Source: an uncultured Paracoccus sp.
Lineage (GTDB): Bacteria > Pseudomonadota > Alphaproteobacteria > Rhodobacterales > Rhodobacteraceae
Direction: 5' to 3'
DNA length: 64,000 nucleotides
Assembly (NCBI RefSeq): GCF_945915435.1
Contig: NZ_CAMEFG010000001.1
Span: forward strand, 105,756-169,755
Shown here piece after piece: positions 26,118 through 35,483 of the stretch. The notes beneath the pieces were generated by a model, which saw only the letters and a program-made list of their open reading frames with translations, had not been told where the DNA came from and did no database searches. The position numbers were made by a program, and so were the translations under genes. How positions within the stretch are numbered: the stretch's first letter is position 1; each line of letters opens with the position of its first letter.

Positions 26118-27494
26118 ATGACGGTCGATCAGCCGCTTGAATCCATCGCGCGGGATCTGCGCAGCGGCGCATTGCGGGCCGAGGCGCTGGCGGATCGGGC
26201 GATCGCGGCCCATCAGGCGGGGGGTGCCGCGCTCAACGCCTACAAGACATGGGACGGCGCGCGGGCGCTGGAGCAGGCGCGGGCCATCGACGCGCTGCTG
26301 GCCGCGGGCCGCGACCTGGGACCGCTGATGGGGATTCCGGTTTCCGTCAAGGACCTGTTCGGCGTGCCCGGCCTGCCGGTTTTCGCGGGAACCGACACGG
26401 CCTTTCCCGATGCGTATTCCGCCGCCGGGCCGCTGGTGTCGCGGCTGCTGGGGCAATTGGGCGTGGTCACGGGCAAGACCCATACCGTCGAATTCGCCTT
26501 TGGCGGGCTGGGGGTCAATGCGCATTGGGGCACCCCGCTCAACCCCTGGTCGGGCGCGGATGGCGCGCGGGTGCCCGGTGGCTCAAGCTCGGGTGCGGGG
26601 GTGTCGCTGGCAGAAGGCTCGGCACTGCTGGCGCTTGGGACGGATACGGCAGGCTCGGTCCGGGTGCCGGCGTCGTTCTGCGGGCAAGCCGCGCTGAAGA
26701 CGACCTTCGGCCTGTGGGAAAGCGACGGGATCGTGCCGCTTTCGCCTTCTCTGGACACGCCGGGCCTGCTGGCGCGCAGCGCCGCCGACCTGGCATATGG
26801 ATTCGCCGCGCTGGACCCGCGCGGCCCCGGCATGGCGCAGCCGCGCGACCTGTCCGGGCTGCGCATCGGGGTGCCCGAAAATTTCTTCTGGGACGGCGAT
26901 GCGGGGGTCCTTGCCCGCGTCCAGGACACCCTGCGCGACCTGGAAGGCGCGGGGGCCGTTCTGGTCCGCCTGACCCTGCCCGGCTGCGACGAGGTTTTCG
27001 ACATCTTCCGGCAGGGCGGCCTTGCGGCGCCCGAATTGCGCGCCTGGCTTGACCGGAATGGTCCCGAACGGATCGAGCGGCTGGACCCCGTGGTCCGCCT
27101 GCGGGTCGCGGGGGCGGACGCCATCAGCGCCCCCGAATACCTGCGCCGCCGCGAAGAATTGCATCTGCGCGGGCAGGCCGCGCGCGAGGTCTTTGCGCAA
27201 TGCGACCTGCTGGCCTGCCCGACTGCCGCCATCGCGCCGCCGCGCCTTGCCGATATCGCGGAACCCGCCGATTACGCCCACGCCAACATGATGGCATTGC
27301 GCAATACCGTCATCGCCAACCTGTTCGGCTGGTGCGCGCTCAGCCTGCCTGCCGGGCCGGATGCGCAGGGCCTGCCGGTCGGGTTGCAACTGATGGCCCC
27401 GCCCTTCGACGAAACCGCCCTTCTGGCGGCCGGACGCGCCGTCGAGGGCCGTATCGGCACCGGCAGCGACCTGCTGGGCCGTCCCAATATCTGA
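26118..27494 (+). CDS. Amidase (amidase-signature family)
   Basis: 458 residues. The Ser-cisSer-Lys machinery is visible: Lys in GIPVSVKDLFG (about residue 76), the cis-Ser in PGGSSSGAGVSLAEG, and the nucleophile Ser in LGTDTAGSVRVPAS. It hydrolyses an amide to acid plus ammonia; relatives include glutamyl-tRNA amidotransferase subunit A, but no GatB/C is nearby, so a catabolic amidase is likely. It is followed 26 bases later by a TRAP transporter, suggesting import and deamidation of one substrate. Confidence 0.9.
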   Translation: MTVDQPLESIARDLRSGALRAEALADRAIAAHQAGGAALNAYKTWDGARALEQARAIDALLAAGRDLGPLMGIPVSVKDLFGVPGLPVFAGTDTAFPDAYSAAGPLVSRLLGQLGVVTGKTHTVEFAFGGLGVNAHWGTPLNPWSGADGARVPGGSSSGAGVSLAEGSALLALGTDTAGSVRVPASFCGQAALKTTFGLWESDGIVPLSPSLDTPGLLARSAADLAYGFAALDPRGPGMAQPRDLSGLRIGVPENFFWDGDAGVLARVQDTLRDLEGAGAVLVRLTLPGCDEVFDIFRQGGLAAPELRAWLDRNGPERIERLDPVVRLRVAGADAISAPEYLRRREELHLRGQAAREVFAQCDLLACPTAAIAPPRLADIAEPADYAHANMMALRNTVIANLFGWCALSLPAGPDAQGLPVGLQLMAPPFDETALLAAGRAVEGRIGTGSDLLGRPNI

Positions 27495-27520
27495 AACCTC
27501 ACGACAGGGAGACTGACAAA

Positions 27521-28504
27521 ATGAAGAAACTTGGATTTTCCATCACCACCGCCCTTGCGTTGTGCATCGGCGCCGCAGCGGGCGCGCAGGAACATCGCCT
27601 GACCTTCGCCCATGTGCTGACCGAGGACACCCCCAACGCCCGCGCGGCGGTGATCTTCAAGGAAGAGGTCGAAAAGAATTCCGACGGCCGCATCGCCGTC
27701 GATATCCGCCCCGCCGCCGTCCTGGGCGGCGATGTCGAGATCATCGAGCAGACCCAGATGGGGCTGGTCCATATCGCGATCCCGCCAACCGGCAACCTCG
27801 CGAACTTCAACGAGCAGATGTATCTCTTCGACCTGCCCTTCCTGGTCAACGACGACGAGGGGCTGAAGCGCCTGCTGGACGGCGAGGTCGGAAGCGAGGT
27901 CCTGGCCACGCTGGACGCCAACAACCTCAAGGGCATGGCGATGTGGGGCGCGGGCTTTCGCCACATGACCAACAACATCCGCCCGATCACCGGGCCGGAC
28001 GATCTGCGCGGCATCAAGATGCGCACCTTGCAGGCCCCGGCCATTCTGGCCACCTATCGCGCCTATGGCGCCAACCCGACCGCAATGGCCTATACCGAGG
28101 TCTACAACGGCCTTCAGCAGGGCGTGGTCGAGGGACAGGAAAACCCCTTCGCCAACATCTACTCGATGAAGTTCCACGAGGTGCAGAAATACCTGACCCT
28201 GACGGCCCACGCCTATCACACCTATGCGGCGGTGATGCACAAGCCGACCTGGGACGGCCTGCCCGAGGACCTGCAACAGGTGGTGCTGGATGCGCTGATC
28301 GTGGGCCGCGACGCCGCGCGCGAATTCACCGCCGAGGACGACGCCCGCATCCTGGAAGAGATCGGCGACCAGATCGAGGTGATCGAACTGACGCCCGAGG
28401 GCCGGGAAGCCTTCATCGAGGCCTCGCAGCCGATCTATGACGAATTCCGCCCCAGGGTGACGCCCGAATTGCTTGAAAAGGCGATCGCGGCGGCCAACGG
28501 CTAG
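27521..28504 (+). CDS. TRAP transporter substrate-binding protein
   Basis: 327 residues with a Sec signal peptide (MKKLGFSITTALALCIGAAAGAQ). The mature protein has DctP motifs: LTFAHVLTEDTPNARAAVIF near the start, the conserved Arg region IKMRTLQAP that grips a carboxylate, and TEVYNGLQQGVVEGQENP. It delivers a carboxylated ligand in the periplasm to the DctQM permease encoded next. AGGGAG precedes the ATG. Confidence 0.93.
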   Translation: MKKLGFSITTALALCIGAAAGAQEHRLTFAHVLTEDTPNARAAVIFKEEVEKNSDGRIAVDIRPAAVLGGDVEIIEQTQMGLVHIAIPPTGNLANFNEQMYLFDLPFLVNDDEGLKRLLDGEVGSEVLATLDANNLKGMAMWGAGFRHMTNNIRPITGPDDLRGIKMRTLQAPAILATYRAYGANPTAMAYTEVYNGLQQGVVEGQENPFANIYSMKFHEVQKYLTLTAHAYHTYAAVMHKPTWDGLPEDLQQVVLDALIVGRDAAREFTAEDDARILEEIGDQIEVIELTPEGREAFIEASQPIYDEFRPRVTPELLEKAIAAANG

Positions 28505-28538
28505 GCGCGGACAGGCAGAAAACAGACGGGGACCGGAT

Positions 28539-29048
28539 ATGCTTCACAGTCTGAACCGCGTGGCCGACTGGCTCGAAGGGGCCGCCGTCACGGCGCTGAT
28601 GCTGCTGGCGACGGTGGTTGCGATCATGCAGGTCGTTGCGCGCTATGTCTTCAACAACTCGCTCTATTGGTCCGAGGAACTCGTGCTTTATGCACTGATC
28701 ACGATGAGCTTCCTGACCATGGGCATGGGCGTGCGCTATGCCGCCCATATCAGCGTCGAAGCGGGGCTGGCCTTTTCCGGCCCCCGTCTTGCCAGGATAT
28801 TCCAGATCGGGGCGGCCCTGCTCGGCCTGGTCTTCGCCACGGTCCTGATCTTCCTGGGCTGGCGGCTGTCCATGAACACGCTGGGCATGGGCCAGCTTTC
28901 CCCCGCCATGCGGGTGCCGGTCGGCTATGTCTACCTGGTGATCCCGGTCTCGGGCGCGCTGATGGCGCTGCGCTATCTGCTGGTGCTGGCCGAGCTGCTG
29001 GCAGGCCGCGAATACGAACCTCCGCAATCCGACATCAAGAACGCCTGA
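28539..29048 (+). CDS. TRAP transporter small permease (DctQ)
   Basis: 169 residues with four membrane helices. Family hallmarks are MQVVARYVFNNSLYWSEEL in the second helix region and the conserved charged loop after it. It pairs with the large permease for Na+-driven import. The ATG at 28539 fits the normal N-terminus; a longer frame upstream overlaps the DctP stop codon and is unlikely. Confidence 0.9.
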   Translation: MLHSLNRVADWLEGAAVTALMLLATVVAIMQVVARYVFNNSLYWSEELVLYALITMSFLTMGMGVRYAAHISVEAGLAFSGPRLARIFQIGAALLGLVFATVLIFLGWRLSMNTLGMGQLSPAMRVPVGYVYLVIPVSGALMALRYLLVLAELLAGREYEPPQSDIKNA

Positions 29049-29059
29049 GGAGACCTGAC

Positions 29060-30334
29060 ATGATTGGCGCTCTCGTTCCGGCATTCTTCGCCCTGCTGTT
29101 GCTGGGCCTGCCGATTTTCGCCTCGCTTGCCCTTGCGGTGACGGGAATCCTGCATTTCACGACCGGCATCGACCCGGTGGTGGTCCCGATGCGCATGTTC
29201 TCGGGGATGAACAACTTTTCGCTGATGTCGATCCCGTTCTTCATCCTCGCCGCCGAGTTGATGCGGATCGGCGGGCTGTCGGACCGGCTGATCGGGCTGG
29301 CGCGGGCGCTGATCGGCTGGCTGCCGGGCGGTCTGGCGGCGGCGACGGTGGTGGCCTGCCTGATGTTCGGCTCGATCTCGGGTTCCAGCCCGGCGACGGT
29401 GATCGCCATCGGCACGATCATGTATCCGGCGATGGTCAAGGCGGGCTACGACAAGTATTTCGCCATCGGCCTGATCACCACCGCCGGGACGCTGGGTCCG
29501 ATCGTGCCGCCCTCGATCGCGCTGATCATCTACGGCTCGGTCACCGGCACCTCGGTCGGCCGGTTGTTCGCGGCGGGGCTGATGCCCGCGCTGCTGATCG
29601 GTTCGATGCTGATCGTCTATGCAAGCTGGTATTCGGCGCGCAAGGGCTATCCGCGCGACGCGATGCCGACCTTCGGCTCGATCGCGGCGGCGTTTCGCAA
29701 CGCGGCCTGGGGACTCGGCCTGCCAGTGGTGCTGCTGGGCGGGATCTACAGCGGCGTCTTCACGCCCACCGAATCCGCCGCCGCCGCCTGCCTTTATGGC
29801 TGGTTCATCGGCGCGGTGATCTATCGCAGCATCGGGTTTCGCGACACGCTGCTGATCCTGCGCAACACCGGGCTGCTGGCGGGGCCGCTGCTGCTGATCA
29901 CGGCGGGGGCATCGGCGTTTTCCTGGCTGCTGGCCAATACCGGCGCGCCCGCGCAACTGGCCTCGGCAATCCTGTCGGGCAGCGATCATCCGGTCGTGGT
30001 CATTGCGCTGTTCAACCTGATCCTGCTGGTGGCGGGCTGTTTCCTCGACAGCGCCTCGGCGATCATCATCCTGGCACCGCTGATGCAGCCCATCGCCGCG
30101 CAGGTGGGCGTGGACCCGATCCATTTCGGCATCATCATGCTGGTCAACCTGTCCGTGGGCATGCTGACGCCTCCGGTAGGGCTGAACCTGTTCGTCGCGA
30201 TGGGCATCGCCAAGATGACCCTGTTCGAGATCTTCCGCGCCGCCATTCCCACCATCATGCTGATGATCGTGGCGTTGATGCTGATCTCATACATACCGGC
30301 GATCAGCAACTTCCTGCCGTCGCTATTGTTCTAG
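29060..30334 (+). CDS. TRAP transporter large permease (DctM)
   Basis: 424 residues, about 12 helices. Typical motifs are FSLMSIPFFILAAELM, GSISGSSPATVIAIGTIM, GTLGPIVPPSIALIIYG and LTPPVGLNLFVAM. It forms the sodium-coupled transport channel with DctQ. It is the last gene of the amidase-TRAP run, followed by a strong hairpin. Confidence 0.93.
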   Translation: MIGALVPAFFALLLLGLPIFASLALAVTGILHFTTGIDPVVVPMRMFSGMNNFSLMSIPFFILAAELMRIGGLSDRLIGLARALIGWLPGGLAAATVVACLMFGSISGSSPATVIAIGTIMYPAMVKAGYDKYFAIGLITTAGTLGPIVPPSIALIIYGSVTGTSVGRLFAAGLMPALLIGSMLIVYASWYSARKGYPRDAMPTFGSIAAAFRNAAWGLGLPVVLLGGIYSGVFTPTESAAAACLYGWFIGAVIYRSIGFRDTLLILRNTGLLAGPLLLITAGASAFSWLLANTGAPAQLASAILSGSDHPVVVIALFNLILLVAGCFLDSASAIIILAPLMQPIAAQVGVDPIHFGIIMLVNLSVGMLTPPVGLNLFVAMGIAKMTLFEIFRAAIPTIMLMIVALMLISYIPAISNFLPSLLF

Positions 30335-30343
30335 GATTTGCGA

Positions 30344-30371
30344 CCGGGGGGCCGGGCAACCGGCCCCCTGG
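30344..30371 (+). terminator. Hairpin between convergent dctM and tctA
   Basis: Stem CCGGGGGGCCGG/CCGGCCCCCTGG with a GCAA loop, nine bases after dctM. There is no T-run; it probably stops transcription from both sides. Confidence 0.65.
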
Positions 30372-30428
30372 CACCGTCACGGCAGGCTGGCCGGGGTCAG
30401 GCCCACACCCATGATCCCGCGATGCCGG

Positions 30429-31928
30429 TCAGGCTTTCTTCAGCTTGCGCGCCCGCCAGACCGGCAGGACGACCGCCGACAGGATCAGCACGGCAAGCAT
30501 CACCAGCGCGATGGGCCGCTCGGCCATATAGCCAAGCGGATTGCCGCCCGAGATCTGAAGCGTTCGCACCAGTTCGCCTTCGAGCATCCGCCCCAGCAGC
30601 AGCCCGATCACCGCGCAGGCGACCGGATAGCCGTGCCGCCGCATCAGCCAGCCCAGCCCCGCAAAGACCATGACCGTGACCGGACCCGCCACCGTGCCGG
30701 TGATGCCGTAGCCGCCCCATGCGCACATCGCCAGGACCGTGGGCACCAGATAGGCCAGCGGCACCTTCACGACCATGCCCAGAACCCGCAGCAGCAAAAG
30801 CCCCAGGATCAGCAGCAATGCCACCTGAACGATATTGCCCAGGATGATCGCATAGACGAGGTCGCGCTCATCGCGGATGAAGGCCGGGCCGCCCACGAGA
30901 TTGTGGAAGGAAAAGGCGGCGAGCAGCACCGCCGTGGCCGCGCCGCCCGGAATGCCAAGCGCCAGAAGCGCGGTCATCGACCCGCCCTCGGAGCTGGAGT
31001 TCGAGGATTCGGCGGCCACCACCCCGCGCGGATCGCCCTTGCCGAAACCGGAACTGTCCTTGGCCGCGCGCTTTTCTTCGCTATAGGCGACGAGATTGGC
31101 GATCGAGACGCCCACGCCGGGCACGACGCCGATCAGCGCGCCGATCATGCTGCCCCGGATGAGCGAGACGGGATAGCGGAACGCCTGTCCGATTCCGCGC
31201 ATGATGCCGCCGAGCCGGACCGAATGGCTCTTGTCGCCCTCGACCAGATAGCTGTTGCCGCGCAGCCGCAAAAGCTCGGATGCCGCGAAAAGGCCGATCA
31301 TCGCCGGCACGACCGAAATGCCGTCGATCAGATAGGGGTTGCCCACGGTGGTGCGCATCACTCCGGTCGAGGACATGCCGACCTGGCTCAGCAGAAGGCC
31401 GAAGACCCCTGCGAGAAGCCCCTTCGCCGCGCTGCCGTCGTTGAGCGTGGCGATCAGCGTCAGGCCCCACAGAACGATGACCGCCATCTCCATCGGTCCC
31501 AGTCTCAGCACGAAGGTGGCAAGCGGCTGGATCAGCAGCAGCAGGAAGAGATAGCCGATGAGACAGCCCACGACCGAGGCCGCGAGCCCGATCCCGAGGG
31601 CTTCGTTATGCAGCCCCTTCTGCGCCATGGGATAGCCGTCGAAGGTGGTGGCGACGCTGGCCGACGAGCCGGGAATGTTCATCAGGATCGAGGTCACGCC
31701 GCCGCCATAGGCCCCGCCGGTGAAGATCGCCGTCAGGAAAAGCATGGCCTGAAGAAAATCCATGCCGAAGGTGAAAGGCAGGAAGATCGCCATCGACATC
31801 GAGATCTGCAACCCCGGAATCGCGCCGAAGACCAGACCGATGATCAGGCCCGGCACGACCCAGATCCAGGGGCCGAAATCGGAAAACAGGATCGTCAGGG
31901 CTGCGGAGAATGCGTTCAGGTCAATCAT
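30429..31928 (-). CDS. tctA: Tripartite tricarboxylate transporter large permease (TctA)
   Basis: 499 residues with 10-12 helices. TctA signatures include GLIIGLVFGAIPGLQISMSM near the start and TGGAYGGGVTSILMNIPGSS. A second G-rich loop (VVPGVGVSIANLVAYSEEKR) and SSNSSSEGGSM follow. It is the transport channel of the TTT system. It starts one base after tctB stops. Confidence 0.94.
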   Translation of the reverse strand: MIDLNAFSAALTILFSDFGPWIWVVPGLIIGLVFGAIPGLQISMSMAIFLPFTFGMDFLQAMLFLTAIFTGGAYGGGVTSILMNIPGSSASVATTFDGYPMAQKGLHNEALGIGLAASVVGCLIGYLFLLLLIQPLATFVLRLGPMEMAVIVLWGLTLIATLNDGSAAKGLLAGVFGLLLSQVGMSSTGVMRTTVGNPYLIDGISVVPAMIGLFAASELLRLRGNSYLVEGDKSHSVRLGGIMRGIGQAFRYPVSLIRGSMIGALIGVVPGVGVSIANLVAYSEEKRAAKDSSGFGKGDPRGVVAAESSNSSSEGGSMTALLALGIPGGAATAVLLAAFSFHNLVGGPAFIRDERDLVYAIILGNIVQVALLLILGLLLLRVLGMVVKVPLAYLVPTVLAMCAWGGYGITGTVAGPVTVMVFAGLGWLMRRHGYPVACAVIGLLLGRMLEGELVRTLQISGGNPLGYMAERPIALVMLAVLILSAVVLPVWRARKLKKA

Positions 31929-31929
31929 G

Positions 31930-32379
31930 TCAAAGCACCAGCAGGGGCATCGGGAAAGGGAAGAGCGAGCCGAAGAACTTCACCATCAGGAATGTGCAGG
32001 CCGCGGCGAACAGCGGCGGCGCCCAGAGACGCCTTTCTCCGCACAGATGGACCCCGATCCAGATGAAGAGGAAGGTCGCGACATCGAAGCCCACGCCCGT
32101 CAGCCCGAGGCAAAGCCCGGCGAACAGGGCGAGCAGAAGGATATCGCCGAAGGTTTCGGACAGGTTCGTCCGCTTCCTGACCGCGCCCGCACTCATGGCC
32201 CGCCATTCGCCGATAAGAATCCACAGCGTCAGAAGGATCACGATCACGCCCGCGGGCACGACGACGATCAGGTTGTAGGTGGTGGGGGAGGCGCCTGCCG
32301 AACTCCATATCAGGAACAGAGAGGCGGCGACGACGAGCGTCAGGAAGAACAGATGGGTCGAGGATATGCGCCGGGTCAT
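31930..32379 (-). CDS. tctB: Tripartite tricarboxylate transporter small permease (TctB)
   Basis: 149 residues, four helices, no sharp motif, as usual for TctB. Identification rests on length, topology and its place between tctC and tctA. The C-terminal helix pair ends FGSLFPFPMPLL. Confidence 0.88.
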   Translation of the reverse strand: MTRRISSTHLFFLTLVVAASLFLIWSSAGASPTTYNLIVVVPAGVIVILLTLWILIGEWRAMSAGAVRKRTNLSETFGDILLLALFAGLCLGLTGVGFDVATFLFIWIGVHLCGERRLWAPPLFAAACTFLMVKFFGSLFPFPMPLLVL

Positions 32380-32484
32380 GGCCGATCCTTGCAGGGCAGC
32401 CGGGCACGGCCGGATGGCGGGCCGGTCACGGGCTGGTTGGAAAGCGCACCGGCGGGGCCTTGCCCGCCGGCGGGGCGGTGTCGT

Positions 32485-33474
32485 TCAGTCCTGGAAGCGT
32501 TGCAGGATCTCGAAATTCGCTTCGATGATCTCGGTCGTGCGCTCGGGGCCGAGCCATTCGGTGCCGATGCCCTGCGCCTGAAGGCTTGCGACGAATTCCT
32601 CGTCCTGCAACGCCGTTTCATAGGCGGCGACGAAACGCTCGAACCGTTCGGGGTGGTTGTCGCGGAACTCGGCATGGGCGGCCAGCCCGCGCATCGAACC
32701 GACGAGCGGGCGCACCTCGGCATCGCGATCCGCGAGGATTTCGCTCAGCGTGGGGGCGTCCCAGTCGTCGAGGCGTTCGTCCGAGGCCACGGCCAGCGGG
32801 CGTATGAACTCGGCGATCGACAGGCTGCCGTCCGCGCCCAGAACGGACAGATCGACCTGCCCGCCCGCGACCGCCGTGCGGGCGGCGCTGCCGGACTGAT
32901 AGGTCACGATGCTGACGGCGTTTTCGTCCAGCCCATAGGCTTCAAGCATCAGGACCGTGTTGATATGGCCGGTCGAGCCGGGCACCACGCTGACCCGGAA
33001 ACGGCGCTCGCCCGAGGCGACGGCCTCCATGAACTCGTCCAGCGTCTCATAGGGCAGGTCGGCGTTCATCGCGAACAGATCGACATCGGTCCATTGCCCG
33101 TTCACGAAGGCGAAATCGTCCAGCGTGTAATCCGCCCCCAGTTCGAGGATGGCGCTGCTGATATAGGGATGGATCGACGAGGCGAGGAAATAGGAGCCGT
33201 CCTTGGGCATGTTGAGGAAGTAGGTGTTGCCGACATGGCCGCCGCCGCCTTCCTGATTGATCACCTGGATCGGCACGCCCAGTTCGGCCTGCATACGCTG
33301 TCCGACAAGCCTTGCGACCCGGTCGGCCGAACCGCCCGGACCAAGGGCGACGACGAAAGTGATCTGCCGGTCCGGCCAGTTGTCGTCCTGCGCGGCGACA
33401 GGGCCGGAAGCCAGCCCCAGCGTGAGCGCGCTCAGCGCCGCGGCCAGTCCGCGCGCGGTTTTCCGTGATGTCAT
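32485..33474 (-). CDS. tctC: TTT-system periplasmic tricarboxylate-binding protein (TctC)
   Basis: 329 residues with a Sec signal ending PVAAQ. The mature N-terminus has the Bug/TctC pattern ITFVVALGPGGSADRVARLVG and the conserved HINTVLMLEAYG and GQVDLSVLGADG blocks. ATG 33474 is chosen because GAGGAGG lies eight bases upstream. It is divergent from a GntR gene that is followed by prpF and prpB homologues, so the ligand is probably a C6/C7 tricarboxylate (inference). Confidence 0.92.
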   Translation of the reverse strand: MTSRKTARGLAAALSALTLGLASGPVAAQDDNWPDRQITFVVALGPGGSADRVARLVGQRMQAELGVPIQVINQEGGGGHVGNTYFLNMPKDGSYFLASSIHPYISSAILELGADYTLDDFAFVNGQWTDVDLFAMNADLPYETLDEFMEAVASGERRFRVSVVPGSTGHINTVLMLEAYGLDENAVSIVTYQSGSAARTAVAGGQVDLSVLGADGSLSIAEFIRPLAVASDERLDDWDAPTLSEILADRDAEVRPLVGSMRGLAAHAEFRDNHPERFERFVAAYETALQDEEFVASLQAQGIGTEWLGPERTTEIIEANFEILQRFQD

Positions 33475-33509
33475 CTTGGTAGCCTCCTCTCCCAAAGATT
33501 CAGCAAGAA

Positions 33510-33638
33510 TGTTTACAATATACCTGCTTTAGCATTGCCTAGGTCACATATGATCTGTTGTCAACGCAAGTTTTATTGGGTATATACTAAGATAACGGCG
33601 CTGCCCAAAGAGAGGGGTTCTAAAAATTGTTTACAATA
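33510..33638. promoter_or_regulatory. Divergent promoter region with repeated TGTTTACAATA sites
   Basis: TGTTTACAATA occurs at 33510-33520 and again at 33628-33638, the second overlapping the gntR start codon. Between them, GGTATATACTAA (33579-33590) resembles the reverse complement of the first copy, which continues into GGTATATTG. Three related AT-rich sites between tctC and a GntR gene look like operators for that GntR. Confidence 0.5.
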
Positions 33639-34301
33639 AAGGCACAAACCCCCTCCGGCACCACGGCTTTGGCGCAGCTTCAGAAAGAGATTCTTTCCGG
33701 CGATCTGGCGCCGGGCGAGCATCTGGCCGAGATCGCGATCGCCGAACGTCTCGACGTCAGCCGCGGTCCCGTGCGCGAGGCGCTGCGGCGGCTGGCCGAA
33801 CAGGGCCTCGTGACGTTCACGCCCTATGTCGGCGCCAAGGTCCGCGAGCTTTCCGCATCCGATGCCCGCGCGCTTTACGAGGTGCGCGAGGCGCTGGAAG
33901 CCGAAGCGGCGCGGCTGGCGGCGCTGCGTATCGACGAGGCGGGGCGCGAGGAGCTGCGGGCGACGCTGAGCGGCCATGCGCGCGCGGTGGCGGCCCATCC
34001 CGCCGGGGCCTATCTTCAAGGCGGCGGCGATGCCGATTTTCACGACCTGCTCGCGCGGCTCTGCGGCAATCCGGTGCTGCGGCACACGCTGGCCGAGGGG
34101 TTGGGCTTGCAGCTGGTGCTGCTGCGACGTCAGCACCGCAAGGTCGAAGGGCGCGGGCGCATCGCCCTTCTCGAACACGAACGCATCGCCGAGGCGGTGA
34201 TCGAGGGGGATGCCGAACTGGCGGGAATCCTGATGCGCCGTCATATCCGGGCCAGCCGGGCGTCGCTGGAAAGTCAGATCGAGGGAGAAGGGAAGCCATG
34301 A
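33627..34301 (+). CDS. GntR-family regulator (FadR/FCD type) of the tricarboxylate module
   Basis: 224 residues from a TTG start; AGAGGGG lies about ten bases upstream. Helix-turn-helix: GEHLAEIAIAERLDVSRGPVREALRRL. The FCD ligand domain has the metal-binding pattern (YEVREALEAEA; DFHDLLARL; EHERIAEAV). Its stop codon overlaps the prpF start (ATGA), so it is co-transcribed with the enzymes and faces tctCBA. FCD domains often bind carboxylates, fitting this context. Confidence 0.87.
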   Translation: MFTIKAQTPSGTTALAQLQKEILSGDLAPGEHLAEIAIAERLDVSRGPVREALRRLAEQGLVTFTPYVGAKVRELSASDARALYEVREALEAEAARLAALRIDEAGREELRATLSGHARAVAAHPAGAYLQGGGDADFHDLLARLCGNPVLRHTLAEGLGLQLVLLRRQHRKVEGRGRIALLEHERIAEAVIEGDAELAGILMRRHIRASRASLESQIEGEGKP

Positions 34302-35482
34302 CCCAGTTGCGGATACCGGCGGTTTTCATGCGCGGCGGCACGTCGAAGGCGGTCATGCTGAAGGAAGCGGACCTTCCGCGGAACCGTGCGGAATGGCCGG
34401 GCCTGTTCGCGCGGATGCTGGGCAGTCCCGATCCTTCCGCGCGCCAGCTCGACGGGATGGGGGGCGGGGTGTCCTCGCTCAGCAAGGTCTGCGTGATCGG
34501 CCCGTCGAGCCGGGCGGATGCGGATATCGACTATACGTTCGCGCAGGTGGTGGTGAAGACCGGGCAGGTCGATTTCGCGGGAAACTGCGGCAACATGAGT
34601 TCGGCGGTCGGTCCTTTCGCCGTGGATGAGGGCCTTGTGCCCGCGCCCCGCGACGGCGAGGCGCTGGTGCGCATCCACAACACCAACTCGGGCAAGATCA
34701 TCCATGCGCGCTTTGCCATGCGCGACGGCGAGGCCGAGGTGGAGGGCGGCCTGGCGATACCCGGCGTCTCGGGAACCGGCGCGCCAGTGCGGCTGACCTT
34801 CCTCGATCCCGCGGGAACAAGGGGGCGCGGTCTTTTCCCGGCGGGCGCGGTCCTGAGCATGTTGCCGCATGGCCCGGACGGGAGGATCGCCGCCACGCTG
34901 GTCGATGCCGCCGTTCCCGCGGTCTTCGTCGCCGCCGCCGATCTCGGCCTCGCGCCCGGGATCATGCCCGCAGAACTCGACACGCGCGAGGATATCCTCG
35001 CCCTGCTCGAAGACCTGCGCTGCGCGGGATCGGCGGCCATGGGCATCGCCCCCGATACCGCCGCCGCGCGCGGCATCGCCGCCGTCCCGAAGATCGCGCT
35101 GGTGGGCGCCCCGGCCCCTTATCGCGCGCTGGACGGAAGCCTGATCGAGGCCGGGGAGCATGACATCCTCGTGCGGATGATCTCGGCCGGGCAGCCGCAT
35201 CGGGCGCTGCCGATCACCGGATCGCTGGCCGTCGCCGCCGCCTTGGCGACGCCGGGAAGCCTGCCTCATGCGCTGGCGGGGGCGCGCCGCGCCGGCGCGG
35301 GGTTCCGTATCGGTTCACCAAGCGGAATCATCACGGTCGAGGCCGAGACCGCCCCCGGCCCCGACGGCATTCCGGCGATCGCCAGCGCCACGATCCTGCG
35401 CACCCAACGCCGCCTGATGGAGGGCCGGGTTCGCGTCCCGGCCCCATCCGCCGACGAACACGCCTTACCTACCGGAGAATGA
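34298..35482 (+). CDS. PrpF-family isomerase (2-methylaconitate / oxalomesaconate type)
   Basis: 394 residues. The N-terminus IPAVFMRGGTSKAVML is the PrpF signature, with the catalytic Lys; further motifs are LDGMGGGVSSLSKVC, FAGNCGNMSSAVGPFAV and GTGAPV. PrpF proteins are cofactor-free cis-trans isomerases or tautomerases: 2-methylaconitate in the methylcitrate cycle, 4-oxalomesaconate in gallate breakdown, aconitate in others. The neighbouring PrpB-like lyase favours a methylaconitate-like substrate, but no AcnD is present. Confidence 0.88.
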   Translation: MTQLRIPAVFMRGGTSKAVMLKEADLPRNRAEWPGLFARMLGSPDPSARQLDGMGGGVSSLSKVCVIGPSSRADADIDYTFAQVVVKTGQVDFAGNCGNMSSAVGPFAVDEGLVPAPRDGEALVRIHNTNSGKIIHARFAMRDGEAEVEGGLAIPGVSGTGAPVRLTFLDPAGTRGRGLFPAGAVLSMLPHGPDGRIAATLVDAAVPAVFVAAADLGLAPGIMPAELDTREDILALLEDLRCAGSAAMGIAPDTAAARGIAAVPKIALVGAPAPYRALDGSLIEAGEHDILVRMISAGQPHRALPITGSLAVAAALATPGSLPHALAGARRAGAGFRIGSPSGIITVEAETAPGPDGIPAIASATILRTQRRLMEGRVRVPAPSADEHALPTGE

Positions 35483-35483
35483 A

